This document shows, piece after piece, positions 23,889 through 32,634 of a stretch of DNA of 64,000 bases (position 1 is its first letter; every line of letters begins with the position of its first letter). The translations under genes were made by a program, and so were the position numbers. The stretch comes from an uncultured Coprococcus sp. (GTDB lineage: Bacteria; Bacillota; Clostridia; Lachnospirales; Lachnospiraceae). The notes beneath the pieces were generated by a model. The model was not told where the DNA came from. It saw only the letters and a list, made by a program, of their open reading frames with translations, and did no database searches. The stretch lies in contig CAKQTZ010000005.1 in NCBI GenBank assembly GCA_934277375.1, positions 1 through 64,000 on the forward strand. The letters are read 5' to 3'.

Positions 23889-25763
23889 TTATCTAAAACT
23901 CTTCAACCAGTTCACAAGCGAGTCGTGCCAGATGTTGTCAGTGACAGTCTTTTTCATCTGCGCATCAACAGGTCCGTTGCCTGCAAGCTTTGCCAGGATA
24001 GCAGCCTGAAGCTCAGGAACTGTCATGGATTCCGGAGACTTGCTCCAGTCAACTGTGATGGTTTCTGGATCAACTGGAGTGTCGGCGGCAGCCTTTATAG
24101 AGGCTTCCTTGGCGGAATCTTCTACCTCATTGGAGGTAGCTGTATTTTCCTCAGTGTCAGTCGCGATTTCCTTTGCATCTGCAGATTCTGTAGCAGTCAC
24201 AATGTCTTTGGATTCTGTCTTTGATTCAGCTTCATTCTTGTCCTCGATATCGGTATCTGTTCCAGAAACTATTTTACCTTCACTGGCAGTTTTATCTTCA
24301 ACATCAGACTTGGCTTCGCTATCTACCTTGCCCTTGTTATCAGCCACGATTTTAGCTTCGCTCTCAGTCTTGCGCTCAGTCTTGCTCTCAACCTTAGTAT
24401 CCACCTTAACCGGCTTCACATCCAGGTCAGTTCCCTCAGGCACCCAGATCTCTCCGCTGTTTGCAGGCTGGGTTATGTTGATATGACCATCCTGTACAGA
24501 TACCTTCTCGCCTGACAGGGCGCCGATGTATGCTGTGCAGTTTCCTGCTGCAAGGTGCATTCCGGCTGGGGCATCGTCGTTGTTCACTGACACTATGACA
24601 CGTGTTCCGTCAAGATCCCTTGCGTATGCGAACTGCCTGTTGGTGAGCATCAGCTCATCGTAGCTGCCATATGACAGTGCAGGAACAGCCTGGCGTACCT
24701 TGCCGAGTGCGGCAATGAGTGCTGTGCAAGGGTTGGTTTTTACTGAATCCTTGTAATCTTCTATATTGAGAGCTGGTCTTAAGCTGTCGTCCGAGCCATA
24801 TTCCTTGCGTCCCTCAATACCGAATTCTGAACCGTAGTATATGCTAGGCACACCCGGAAGAGTGTAGAGTAATACATGTACAGGTGCAAAATGTGCCTTA
24901 TTGGTGAGCTTTGTATAGATACGCTCCACATCATGGTTGTCTACGAAGTTGTAGAGCTTTAATGTTCCCATGTTCTGAAGACGTCTTACAGTGTGCGCAA
25001 TTTCAAAATAGTTGTGGTCATTGTGACCGCTGTACAGAGCCTTGTGAAGTGTGTAGTTGGTGACGCTGTGAAGAGTCTCGCCGTTTACCCAGCGGCTGTA
25101 GTCACCGTGGATGACCTCACCCATGAGCCAGAAATCCGGCTTCACTTCATTTGCTGTGCGGCGCAGTGCCTTCATGAAATCAAAATCAAGGACGTCCGCA
25201 GCGTCAAGTCTGATTCCGTCCACATCGAACTCACTTACCCAGAAACGGATCACATCGCATACATAGTCAATGACAGCAGGATTCTTCTGATTCAGCTTGA
25301 CGAGAAGGTTGTAGCCTCCCCAGTTGTCATATGAGAAACCATCGTTGTACTCGTTGTTGCCCCAGAAATTCACATTGCAGTACCAGTCCTTGTACTGTGA
25401 ATTCTCTCTGTTTGCCTGGATGTCCTTGAATGCGAAGAAGTCACGGCCTGTGTGGTTGAACACTCCGTCAAAGATGACCTTTATGCCCTGCTCATGGCAG
25501 TAAGCCACAAATGCAGTCAGGTCTTCATTTGTTCCGAGACGGGAGTCGAGCTTCTTGTAATCTGTAGTTTCGTAGCCATGTCCAACGGACTCGAAGAGTG
25601 GTCCGATGTACAGTGCTGATCCGCCAATCTCCTTTATATGATCCACCCATGGAAGCAGGGTGTTTAAGCGGTGAACAGGCTCACCGTAGTCGTTCTGTTT
25701 TGGGGCTCCCGCAAGTCCCAGTGGATAAATGTGATAAAAAACTGCCTCATCATACCATGCCAT
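23889..25763 (-). CDS. Cytoplasmic alpha-amylase-family enzyme (GH13) with charged linker
   Basis: 624 residues, no signal peptide. The GH13 barrel spans about 1-340. Catalytic residues: D187 in GIRLDAAD, E216 in LMGEVIHG and D278 in FVDNHD; the region I motif is DGVFNH (99-104). A C-terminal beta-domain (about 365-445) follows. Residues 449-565 are a low-complexity linker of Lys/Glu/Ser/Thr/Asp repeats (KVESKTERKTESEAK type), then a short helical domain (566-624) rich in Trp and Leu. It hydrolyses or transfers alpha-1,4-glucans; the intracellular location suggests maltodextrin or glycogen metabolism. The linker and tail are unusual for a cytoplasmic GH13 and may mediate binding to glycogen or another protein. 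Confidence 0.88.
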   Translation of the reverse strand: MAWYDEAVFYHIYPLGLAGAPKQNDYGEPVHRLNTLLPWVDHIKEIGGSALYIGPLFESVGHGYETTDYKKLDSRLGTNEDLTAFVAYCHEQGIKVIFDGVFNHTGRDFFAFKDIQANRENSQYKDWYCNVNFWGNNEYNDGFSYDNWGGYNLLVKLNQKNPAVIDYVCDVIRFWVSEFDVDGIRLDAADVLDFDFMKALRRTANEVKPDFWLMGEVIHGDYSRWVNGETLHSVTNYTLHKALYSGHNDHNYFEIAHTVRRLQNMGTLKLYNFVDNHDVERIYTKLTNKAHFAPVHVLLYTLPGVPSIYYGSEFGIEGRKEYGSDDSLRPALNIEDYKDSVKTNPCTALIAALGKVRQAVPALSYGSYDELMLTNRQFAYARDLDGTRVIVSVNNDDAPAGMHLAAGNCTAYIGALSGEKVSVQDGHINITQPANSGEIWVPEGTDLDVKPVKVDTKVESKTERKTESEAKIVADNKGKVDSEAKSDVEDKTASEGKIVSGTDTDIEDKNEAESKTESKDIVTATESADAKEIATDTEENTATSNEVEDSAKEASIKAAADTPVDPETITVDWSKSPESMTVPELQAAILAKLAGNGPVDAQMKKTVTDNIWHDSLVNWLKSFR

Positions 25764-25980
25764 AGTTATCCCTCCATATTTTAGGTGCTGTCAAATACAA
25801 AGCACCCGATATTATTTGATATACGCTGTGAGCTGCAAGTGTTATCAGAAGCTGCCCACAACGTTTATATTATACTAAAAAAAATAGAAAAATGCGACAA
25901 AAAGTCATGTATGTATTGCACGAACCATGGTAGAATCATTTCTGTTGTAAAATGGACAAAAAATACAGGGGAGAAAGAAA

Positions 25981-26034
25981 ATGAGTAAAGAACAAGCTAA
26001 AAGGACTTGGATTCACCCAGGTGCCAAAGACTGA
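25981..26034 (+). CDS. Very short ORF with good ribosome site, possibly frameshifted
   Basis: GGGGAGAAAGAAA precedes an ATG opening a 17-residue frame (MSKEQAKRTWIHPGAKD). A neighbouring frame over the same DNA reads GLGFTQVPKTEDAE before TAG, which looks more protein-like, so a single-base indel is possible. No family is known to me. The wider gap 25764-26348 also holds the GH13 promoter region (a TATAAT-like -10 near 25873 on the minus strand), a hairpin and family-B repeats. Confidence 0.25.
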   Translation: MSKEQAKRTWIHPGAKD

Positions 26035-26112
26035 GGATGCAGAGTAGATCCAATAAAACATACAGATTATCCGAGAGGAAAACTTACACGAGGTGTAAGT
26101 GTTAATCACAGC

Positions 26113-26157
26113 GTCGTTCTGATATTATGATATCAAAGCGGCGCTGCTTTTATTTTT
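26113..26157 (+). terminator. Probable terminator hairpin
   Basis: AGCGTCG, inner GATAT/ATATC, CGGCGCT, then CTTTTATTTTTT. It follows the very short ORF at 25981 and would end any transcript made there, supporting the idea that a small RNA or peptide gene exists in this gap. Confidence 0.6.
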
Positions 26158-26179
26158 TATCAAAAGTATGCACAACAAA

Positions 26180-26326
26180 GGGGTCAGGCCCTACCTTTTG
26201 TTGGTGACTAAACGGCAGATAAAACGATGGGGCCTGACCCCATTTACCCAGAAATGGGGTAGAAAACCATGAAATACGTGCTTTTTTGAACAGTAAAAAC
26301 CGGTGAATAACGATGGGCCTGACCCC
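26180..26326. repeat. Family-B palindromic repeats, three copies
   Basis: GGGGTCAGGCCC (26180), then inverted copies GGGGCCTGACCCC (26229-26241) and GGGCCTGACCCC (26315-26326). They fill the region just upstream of the BceA-like gene. Confidence 0.75.
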
Positions 26327-26348
26327 ATTGTTGGAAAGGTGGAGGAAG

Positions 26349-27122
26349 ATGGATAGTTTATTAAGAATAGAATCACTGAAAAAATATTACGGAAAAAAGC
26401 CAAACCAGACTAAGGCTTTGGACGGCATATCATTTCAGGTCATGCCGGGGGAGTTCCTTGGCATCATGGGTAGCAGTGGATCGGGAAAGTCCACACTGCT
26501 GAACTGTATCGCAACGGTCATAAAGCCTGACAGCGGAACCATAGAGCTCCAGGGCAAAGAGATACAGGCGCTTAAAGGTGCGAAGCTTGCGCAGTACAGA
26601 GGCAGGGAGATAGGCTATCTGTTCCAGAATTTTGAACTTCTGGACAATCTAACAGGCAGAGAGAACATTATGGTTCCGCTGTCAATACACGGTGTATCCG
26701 AGGATGAGAGCAGAAGCAGACTGGAAAAGCTTTCATCATATCTGGAGATAGATAACGTGCTTGACAAATTCCCGTCGCAGATGTCTGGTGGTCAGAGACA
26801 GAGGGTTGCGGCCGCCAGAGCGCTCATACTTAATCCGGGGATCATTCTTGCGGACGAGCCGACCGGAGCACTCGACTCAAGAAATGCAAAGGCACTCATG
26901 GAGAAACTGTTGGGACTGAACAGGGATGACAACACTACCATACTTATGGTGACCCACGATTCAAATGCGGCAAGTTTCTGCAAGAGGATCCTCTTCATAC
27001 AGGATGGCAGGATATTCCATGAGCTCAGAAGAGATATGGAGAGAGAGTCACAGCAGGAGTTTTATGAGAGGATACTCAAGCTGATGGCGCAGATGGGAGG
27101 AGGCAGCGCAAATGTTCTTTAA
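26349..27122 (+). CDS. BceA-type ABC transporter ATPase (antimicrobial peptide resistance)
   Basis: 257 residues from the ATG at 26349 (GGAGGAAG upstream). Walker A GSSGSGKST (41-49), signature MSGGQRQRVAAARAL and Walker [13 protein letters not shown] are intact. With the following FtsX-type permease, response regulator and short histidine kinase it forms a BceAB-BceRS-like module, which senses and counters cell-wall-targeting peptides such as bacitracin or lantibiotics. It overlaps the permease start by 11 bases. Confidence 0.9.
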   Translation: MDSLLRIESLKKYYGKKPNQTKALDGISFQVMPGEFLGIMGSSGSGKSTLLNCIATVIKPDSGTIELQGKEIQALKGAKLAQYRGREIGYLFQNFELLDNLTGRENIMVPLSIHGVSEDESRSRLEKLSSYLEIDNVLDKFPSQMSGGQRQRVAAARALILNPGIILADEPTGALDSRNAKALMEKLLGLNRDDNTTILMVTHDSNAASFCKRILFIQDGRIFHELRRDMERESQQEFYERILKLMAQMGGGSANVL

Positions 27123-29193
27123 ACTCGCAATGAGGAACAGCCGGAGAAACAGGAAAGAGAATGGTCTGTTCTTCGCTTCGCTGGTTGTGTCCATAGTGGC
27201 ATTTTATATCATATTGGCGCTGTCCCATCAGGATGTGATGATATTCCTGAGAAGTCTTGAAAGCGATGCGGTGAACAGTCTTCTTCAGATAGCGGCGGTG
27301 TTCTATGTATTTTCACTGGTCATGTTGTTCTTTCTTATATACTATGCAAGCAAATACCAGCTCGAACGACGGAGGCACGAACTTGGAATGTATATAATGA
27401 TGGGGATGAGGAGATCAAAGCTTTTTGCCCTGCTGATGGCGGAGGATCTGGGCAGCAGCGTAGTGGCTCTGCTCATCGGACTTCCTATAGCGATCCTGGT
27501 GTCTGAGGTGGTCAGCCTTCTCACAGCCAGACTGGTAGGTCTTGGCGTTATAGGTCATCACGTATCATTTTCACTGCAGGCAGTCATACTGACAACAGTT
27601 GGATTTGTAGCGATAAAGCTTGCAGCATTTCTCATACTGAGCGGTAAGCTTGCAAGAAAGCAGATAGGCGATCTCCTTGTAGATACACCGGAGACAGAGA
27701 AGAGACAGCTTTCGGCTCCTGTGTATGGTGTGAGTGCAGTCCTCGGTCTTGTTGCGCTGGTCATTGCATACTGTCAGGGAATAGGCGGCTATTCGTGGAT
27801 CAGCGTAAAATATATGGCGGTCACCATAACACTGGGATTTGTTGGCATGTTCCTGCTGTTTTTCGGTCTCAGGCTCTTTGTTGATGCACTTGCCAGACGT
27901 GCAAATGGCTCAAAGCCACTTGCCGTGTTCGGGTTCAGGCAGATACACGAAAATGTAGTAACAAAATCTGGAACGCTTGCAATAAGCTCGATACTCATAC
28001 TCGGCGCTCTGTGCTGCTGCGGTGCGGGCGTTGGCATATGTATATCCAGACAGAATATGGACCATGTGCTCGATTATACATTTGCCTCATATGGGGATGA
28101 CGCTGAGGCGGACAGCAGGAATATCCGCACGAAGCTGGAGGAAGCAGGTGTGATGGAGGATTTCTCGAACGTATTCGATATGAAGCTTGGTTATATAAAG
28201 ATGGGTGAAAATGAGTCCCATGATGATGCTGTGAACGTGGGGAATGTCATATCCGCACTTGAAAAACTCAAGGCTTCAGAGGACAGGGACGTGCTTATAA
28301 ATAACATGTCATACATGACATACCCTTACCTGATCCAGGAGAGTGCGTACAACAAGGTGCTTGAGGCTGCGGGAAAGGAGCCTTTGGAGCTCGGAGAAAA
28401 TGAACTGGCACTCTATACGGATTTCTTTACTGATTACCGCGGAGGTTTACTGAATGAGGTATTGGCAGAGCGTCCGGAGGTGGATGTAAGAGGAGATGAG
28501 TATCATCTGACCGGAGAGGTCCAGACCACGAAGATCGTGACAGATTCATCGATAACCCTGTCGTTCGGACTTATCGTGGACGATGATACATTTGCCAGAC
28601 TGACAAATGACAATTACGAGTTATATGTAAATGCCGTTCTCAAAAAGGATATCGTGGACGGTAAGGGCCTCATGAAAGCCATAATGGATGAAAATGAGAA
28701 GCTTGATAGTGTAGATTTTGAGAGTATAAACGCTGATTACGAGAGTTATCTGCAGAACATAGGAAGAAATATGTTCTACACGGTGGCTGCAGGATATATA
28801 ACGCTTTATCTGGCGGTGGTGTTCCTCATAATCGCAAATACCATAATCGGTGTTCAGTTCCTGATGGGACAGAGAAAGTCCGGCAGAAGGTACAGAACCC
28901 TTGTGAAGCTCGGCGCAACATACGAAATGCTCTGCAGTTCAGCAAACAGACAGGTGGGCTGGTATTTCGGAATCCCGGTTGCTGTGGCGGCTGTCAGCAG
29001 TATATTCGGCGTGCGGGCCCTGCTCACGGGAATCCTGTCAGAATTCATGCGCGGCAGTATGAAACAGATACTTATCATAGCTGCGGTTATGATAATCCTG
29101 TTGTGTGTGGTAGAATATATCTATATGACAGCGGTGAAACGCTCAAGCAACAGATATCTCATGGCGATGATGACACCGGAAAGGGTTGAGTAA
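27112..29193 (+). CDS. BceB-type ABC permease
   Basis: 693 residues, close to the usual 640-670 of BceB proteins. Ten helices expected: four-helix blocks at each end, a large extracellular domain at about 320-560 (YASYGDDAEADSRN... region) and the FtsX coupling element RRHELGMYIMMGMRRSKLF. In BceB the extracellular domain binds the peptide-target complex and also signals to the kinase. It is followed after 3 bases by the regulator gene. Confidence 0.9.
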   Translation: MFFKLAMRNSRRNRKENGLFFASLVVSIVAFYIILALSHQDVMIFLRSLESDAVNSLLQIAAVFYVFSLVMLFFLIYYASKYQLERRRHELGMYIMMGMRRSKLFALLMAEDLGSSVVALLIGLPIAILVSEVVSLLTARLVGLGVIGHHVSFSLQAVILTTVGFVAIKLAAFLILSGKLARKQIGDLLVDTPETEKRQLSAPVYGVSAVLGLVALVIAYCQGIGGYSWISVKYMAVTITLGFVGMFLLFFGLRLFVDALARRANGSKPLAVFGFRQIHENVVTKSGTLAISSILILGALCCCGAGVGICISRQNMDHVLDYTFASYGDDAEADSRNIRTKLEEAGVMEDFSNVFDMKLGYIKMGENESHDDAVNVGNVISALEKLKASEDRDVLINNMSYMTYPYLIQESAYNKVLEAAGKEPLELGENELALYTDFFTDYRGGLLNEVLAERPEVDVRGDEYHLTGEVQTTKIVTDSSITLSFGLIVDDDTFARLTNDNYELYVNAVLKKDIVDGKGLMKAIMDENEKLDSVDFESINADYESYLQNIGRNMFYTVAAGYITLYLAVVFLIIANTIIGVQFLMGQRKSGRRYRTLVKLGATYEMLCSSANRQVGWYFGIPVAVAAVSSIFGVRALLTGILSEFMRGSMKQILIIAAVMIILLCVVEYIYMTAVKRSSNRYLMAMMTPERVE

Positions 29194-29196
29194 ACG

Positions 29197-29859
29197 GTGA
29201 AGTGTGTGATGGTGGTTGAGGACGATGTCCTCATGTGCGATGAACTTCTGGATATGCTGACAAAGGCAGGATACAGGGCAGTTAAGCCAGATGGATTTGA
29301 CAACATAATAGAACAGATACTGGACATGACTCCGGATATTCTTCTGCTGGATATCAATCTTCCTGGCAGGAGCGGCTTTGACATATGCCGGGAGATCAAG
29401 AGGCGGAGCTCTGTCCCTGTGCTGGTTCTCACATCGAGGGACCAGCTAAAGGACGAGCTCCATGCGCTGGAGCTGGGCGCTGATGAATTCCTCACGAAGC
29501 CATGCCGCCGTGAGCGGCTTCTGGCCCGGGTGGCAAATGTGCTCAAGAGGTACGAGGGCAGACAGAACCTGATCGAAGGAGAAGGGTTTCTTCTGGACAC
29601 TCAGACATACACTCTGTATATAGATGGGAGATCTGCGGTGCTTCCACAGAATCAGGGACGTATATTTGAAACACTTATGACAAGCGGAGGAGATATCGTG
29701 TCTAAGGAGAAACTTTGTGAGGCAGTGTGGGGCACATCGGAGTATATAGATGAAAATGCCCTGCAGGTGAATCTTACAAGACTCAAAAAGACAATGGCGG
29801 GACTAGATATGAAGGCAAAGATCATAGCTGTAAGAGGCGTTGGATACAAGCTTGAGTAG
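29197..29859 (+). CDS. BceR-type response regulator (OmpR family)
   Basis: 220 residues with a GTG start. Receiver domain: acidic pocket VEDD (7-10), phosphorylated D52 in LLDINLPG, and K near 104 in FLTKPC. The C-terminal winged helix (about 130-218) ends VRGVGYKLE, typical of OmpR/PhoB DNA-binding domains. Expected to activate the bceAB genes. Confidence 0.9.
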   Translation: MKCVMVVEDDVLMCDELLDMLTKAGYRAVKPDGFDNIIEQILDMTPDILLLDINLPGRSGFDICREIKRRSSVPVLVLTSRDQLKDELHALELGADEFLTKPCRRERLLARVANVLKRYEGRQNLIEGEGFLLDTQTYTLYIDGRSAVLPQNQGRIFETLMTSGGDIVSKEKLCEAVWGTSEYIDENALQVNLTRLKKTMAGLDMKAKIIAVRGVGYKLE

Positions 29860-29869
29860 TGGAGAGAAT

Positions 29870-30889
29870 ATGAAAAGATTTGGACTTGTTATAAAACAGA
29901 ATATTTTCTGGCTTGGTTTGTTGTTGCTGACGGATGTGGCATTCTGTTTCTTTATGTGGCTTGTAACGCCGGAGGCTTTTGCCAGAATACGGGTGGCTGT
30001 TATCGTGTTCAGTGTAATTGTATTTGCAGCGGTGTGTGCAGTGATTCGAATAAGAGACAGGAAAACCATTGCGGCGTTCAGGAGGTTTGTGAGCAATCCG
30101 GATGAGCAGAATGAGATAGAACTTCTGAGTATGTGTGGGGCTGCGGAGCGGGAGTATGTGCAGATTCTTGCTGATGAGCTTCATGATCTGAGAAATGATG
30201 TTATGCAGAGTGGGAGACAGCTCAGTGACTATCAGGAGTATGTTGAGAACTGGGCGCATGAAATCAAAACGCCCATATCTCTGTTGACATTTGTGGTGGA
30301 CAACAGGCGAGATGAGTTGCCGCATAATGTCGTGACAAAGATGGACAATGTGACTAGCCAGATGCAGAACTATGTGGATCAGATGCTCTACTACGCCAGA
30401 CTGAAAAGCGATTCCAAGGATTATCTCATGGAGAGCATAGATGTGGAAGAATGCGTGGATGAGGTGATAGCTGACTACAGATCCCTGCTTGAGGAGAAGG
30501 GCATACGGGTCAGAAAGTGTCTTGAGAATGGAGAGGTGTACATTGACCGCAGAGGCTTGCAGTTTATACTCGGTCAGCTTGTGAGCAATTCCATGAAATA
30601 TACAAATGAGCAGCCGGAGATATCATTTGAATTCTGGACGGCGGGTGACAAAAAGCTGCTGTCCGTAAGTGACAATGGCATAGGTGTAAAGAGCTGTGAC
30701 ATGCCATACATATTCGAGAAGGGTGTCACGGGTGATTCGGGTGAGAACAGGAAGCATGCAACGGGCATGGGACTGTATCTTGTCAGTGAGATGGCGCATG
30801 ACCTGGGTATCACAGTGACGGCAAATTCAAAGTGGCAGAATGGATTCGAGATAGTACTTGAATTCCCGGATGTGGAGACGAAGATATAA
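29870..30889 (+). CDS. BceS-type intramembrane-sensing histidine kinase
   Basis: 339 residues from the ATG at 29870 (GGAGAG upstream). Two membrane helices (about 12-32 and 42-61) with almost no extracellular loop, as in kinases that depend on a BceAB transporter for sensing. Phospho-acceptor H130 in ENWAHEIKTP; N-box NSMKYT, G1 DNGIG and G2 GMGLYL in the ATPase domain. Last gene of the module, followed by a strong terminator. Confidence 0.9.
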   Translation: MKRFGLVIKQNIFWLGLLLLTDVAFCFFMWLVTPEAFARIRVAVIVFSVIVFAAVCAVIRIRDRKTIAAFRRFVSNPDEQNEIELLSMCGAAEREYVQILADELHDLRNDVMQSGRQLSDYQEYVENWAHEIKTPISLLTFVVDNRRDELPHNVVTKMDNVTSQMQNYVDQMLYYARLKSDSKDYLMESIDVEECVDEVIADYRSLLEEKGIRVRKCLENGEVYIDRRGLQFILGQLVSNSMKYTNEQPEISFEFWTAGDKKLLSVSDNGIGVKSCDMPYIFEKGVTGDSGENRKHATGMGLYLVSEMAHDLGITVTANSKWQNGFEIVLEFPDVETKI

Positions 30890-30891
30890 AA

Positions 30892-30938
30892 GTGAGGAGG
30901 CAGATACAGTGTTGTGCGTATCTGCCTCCTCACTTTTT
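30892..30938 (+). terminator. Rho-independent terminator of the Bce-type module
   Basis: GTGAGGAGGCAGATAC pairs perfectly with GTATCTGCCTCCTCAC over 16 bp, loop of 10, then TTTTT. Confidence 0.93.
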
Positions 30939-31073
30939 ACCGGGATATTTTATAATAAATTTATGGGTGGTGGTCTGTTAATAATCACTTTGATATTCTA
31001 TAATGTAAGCATCGGCTGTAACTTAGTTGATAGTGCAAAGTCAGTTTAAGCGGACTGAGGTTCGGCGGGGATG

Positions 31074-31143
31074 TGTCAAGTTTTCTGTGAAAACTTGACA
31101 TGTAGCGCCAGCCATTTGCCGAAGGCAAATTTTGCATGGCTGG
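31074..31143 (+). other. Tandem hairpins upstream of a GNAT gene
   Basis: Hairpin 1: TGTCAAGTTTT, loop CTGTG, AAAACTTGACA (31074-31100, perfect 11 bp). Hairpin 2: CCAGCCA (31108-31114) with TGGCTGG (31137-31143), plus an inner TTTGCC-GAA-GGCAAA stem. Neither is followed by a T-run, so they are not simple terminators. They end 27 bases before the GNAT start and could be an RNA regulatory leader or a small mobile palindrome. Confidence 0.55.
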
Positions 31144-31169
31144 TGTTCAATGGAAAGGAGAATGTCATT

Positions 31170-31598
31170 ATGGAGATCAGAAAGGCGGCAGCAGAGGATT
31201 TTGATATTGTATTTGATTTTATAGAAAAATTATGGACATATAATACATATGACAGGGAAGAAATACGCAAAGTATATATGGACGTCATAGATGACGAACG
31301 CAGCTTTGCGTTTTTATTATGGGATGAAGGCATTTGCAGAGGCATGTGCCATGGAGACTATTTCAATACATTCTGGATGTCTGGACTCACATGCTATGTG
31401 TCAAGCCTCATAACAAGAGAGGAGGACCGCGGAAAGGGCTATGGAGTGGCACTTCTGGATCATGCAAAGGAGCTTGCAAAGCAGAGGGGATGCAAGGCCA
31501 TCACCCTTGATTCCGGATTTCCGAGGACAGGGGCACATGGATTCTACGAACATTATGGATTTGAAAAGAGCTGTTATGGCTTTGAACTGACGATATAG
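31170..31598 (+). CDS. GNAT-family N-acetyltransferase
   Basis: 142 residues from the ATG at 31170 (AAAGGAGAA upstream). Starts MEIRKAAAEDFDIVFDFI. Motif A is LITREEDRGKGYGVALLDHA (R-G-K-G-Y-G), and the C-terminal SGFPRTGAHGFYEHYGFEKS is the typical final block. Probably acetylates a small amine or peptide; substrate unknown. The hydrolase gene begins 32 bases downstream, so the two may be co-transcribed. Confidence 0.88.
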   Translation: MEIRKAAAEDFDIVFDFIEKLWTYNTYDREEIRKVYMDVIDDERSFAFLLWDEGICRGMCHGDYFNTFWMSGLTCYVSSLITREEDRGKGYGVALLDHAKELAKQRGCKAITLDSGFPRTGAHGFYEHYGFEKSCYGFELTI

Positions 31599-31629
31599 AT
31601 TATCTGAAGAGATTTGGAAGGAGACAAAT

Positions 31630-32610
31630 ATGTGTACAGCAGCGACATATAAGACAAAGGATTTCTATTTTGGAAGAACGCTGGATTATGAATTCTCGTA
31701 CGGCGATGAGATAACAGTGGCACCGAGAAATTATCCGTTTGAATTCAGATATATGGGCAGGAAGGACAGCCATTATGCCATGATAGGCATGGCACATGTG
31801 GCAGGTGACTATCCTCTCTACTATGATGCTATAAATGAGAAGGGGCTTGGAATGGCAGGCCTGAATTTCGTTGGAAATGCTGCGTATCAGGAAGTGGATG
31901 AGAACGGTGACAGGGACAATGTTGCCCAGTACGAGTTCATTCCGTGGATACTCGGAAACTGCGCCAGCGTGGGCGAGGCAAGGGTGGCATTGGATAGGAT
32001 GAACCTGACAGGAACACCATTTTCCGAGCAGCTGCCTACAGCACAGCTCCACTGGATCATTGCTGACAGAAATGGGGCTATAACTGTGGAGTGTATGGCT
32101 GACGGACTGCATGTGTATGAGAATCCGGTTGGGGTTCTTACGAACAACCCGCCATTTCCGCAGCAGATGTTTCTGCTCAATCAGTATATGGGGCTGTCAC
32201 CAAAGCAGCCGGTGAACACATTTGCACCGGAGGTGGGGCTGAATACTTACAGCCGTGGCATGGGAGCCATAGGACTTCCGGGGGATCTGTCGTCCACGTC
32301 GAGATTTGCCAGGGTGGCATTTGTAAAACAGAACAGTATGTCTGCGGATTCTGAGGCTGAGAGTGTAAGCCAGTTCTTTCACATACTTGGCTCTGTGGAT
32401 CAGCAGAGGGGCTGCTGTGAGGTGGCAGCGGACAAATATGAGATCACCATATATACTTCGTGCTGTAATGCTGATAAGGGTATATACTATTACAATACCT
32501 ATGAGGGACACCAGATAAATGCTGTTGATATGAACAGAGAGGACCTGGATGGCGCAGAGCTTGCCAGATATCCGCTCCTGCAGGGAGAGAATATCAACTG
32601 GCAGAATTAA
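31630..32610 (+). CDS. Choloylglycine hydrolase family protein (bile salt hydrolase-like)
   Basis: 326 residues, standard for the family. An N-terminal-nucleophile hydrolase: after Met removal C2 becomes the catalytic residue, with R16 and D19 (GRTLDYE) in the active site. Further family blocks: LTNNPPFPQQ and LPGDLSSTSRFARVAF. Bile salt hydrolases cut the amide bond of glycine- or taurine-conjugated bile acids; penicillin V acylases and N-acyl-homoserine-lactone acylases share the fold. The LTNNPPF and PGDLSS-SRF blocks favour bile salt hydrolase, consistent with a gut host. No signal peptide, so cytoplasmic. Confidence 0.87.
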   Translation: MCTAATYKTKDFYFGRTLDYEFSYGDEITVAPRNYPFEFRYMGRKDSHYAMIGMAHVAGDYPLYYDAINEKGLGMAGLNFVGNAAYQEVDENGDRDNVAQYEFIPWILGNCASVGEARVALDRMNLTGTPFSEQLPTAQLHWIIADRNGAITVECMADGLHVYENPVGVLTNNPPFPQQMFLLNQYMGLSPKQPVNTFAPEVGLNTYSRGMGAIGLPGDLSSTSRFARVAFVKQNSMSADSEAESVSQFFHILGSVDQQRGCCEVAADKYEITIYTSCCNADKGIYYYNTYEGHQINAVDMNREDLDGAELARYPLLQGENINWQN

Positions 32611-32634
32611 TGTACACGGGAGAAAGGACGAGAT

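Noticed and set aside
23730..24224. 164-residue plus-strand protein over the GH13 terminator
   Set aside because: Its reading frame runs through the terminator hairpin and antisense to the GH13 3' end; only its first codons could be a frameshifted tail of the 23554 gene.
24025..24486. 153-residue Ser/Val/Ala-rich plus-strand protein
   Set aside because: It is the antisense reading of the repetitive GH13 linker; composition bias alone keeps the frame open.
31074..31100. Terminator upstream of the GNAT gene
   Set aside because: The stem is perfect but no T-run follows it on either strand.
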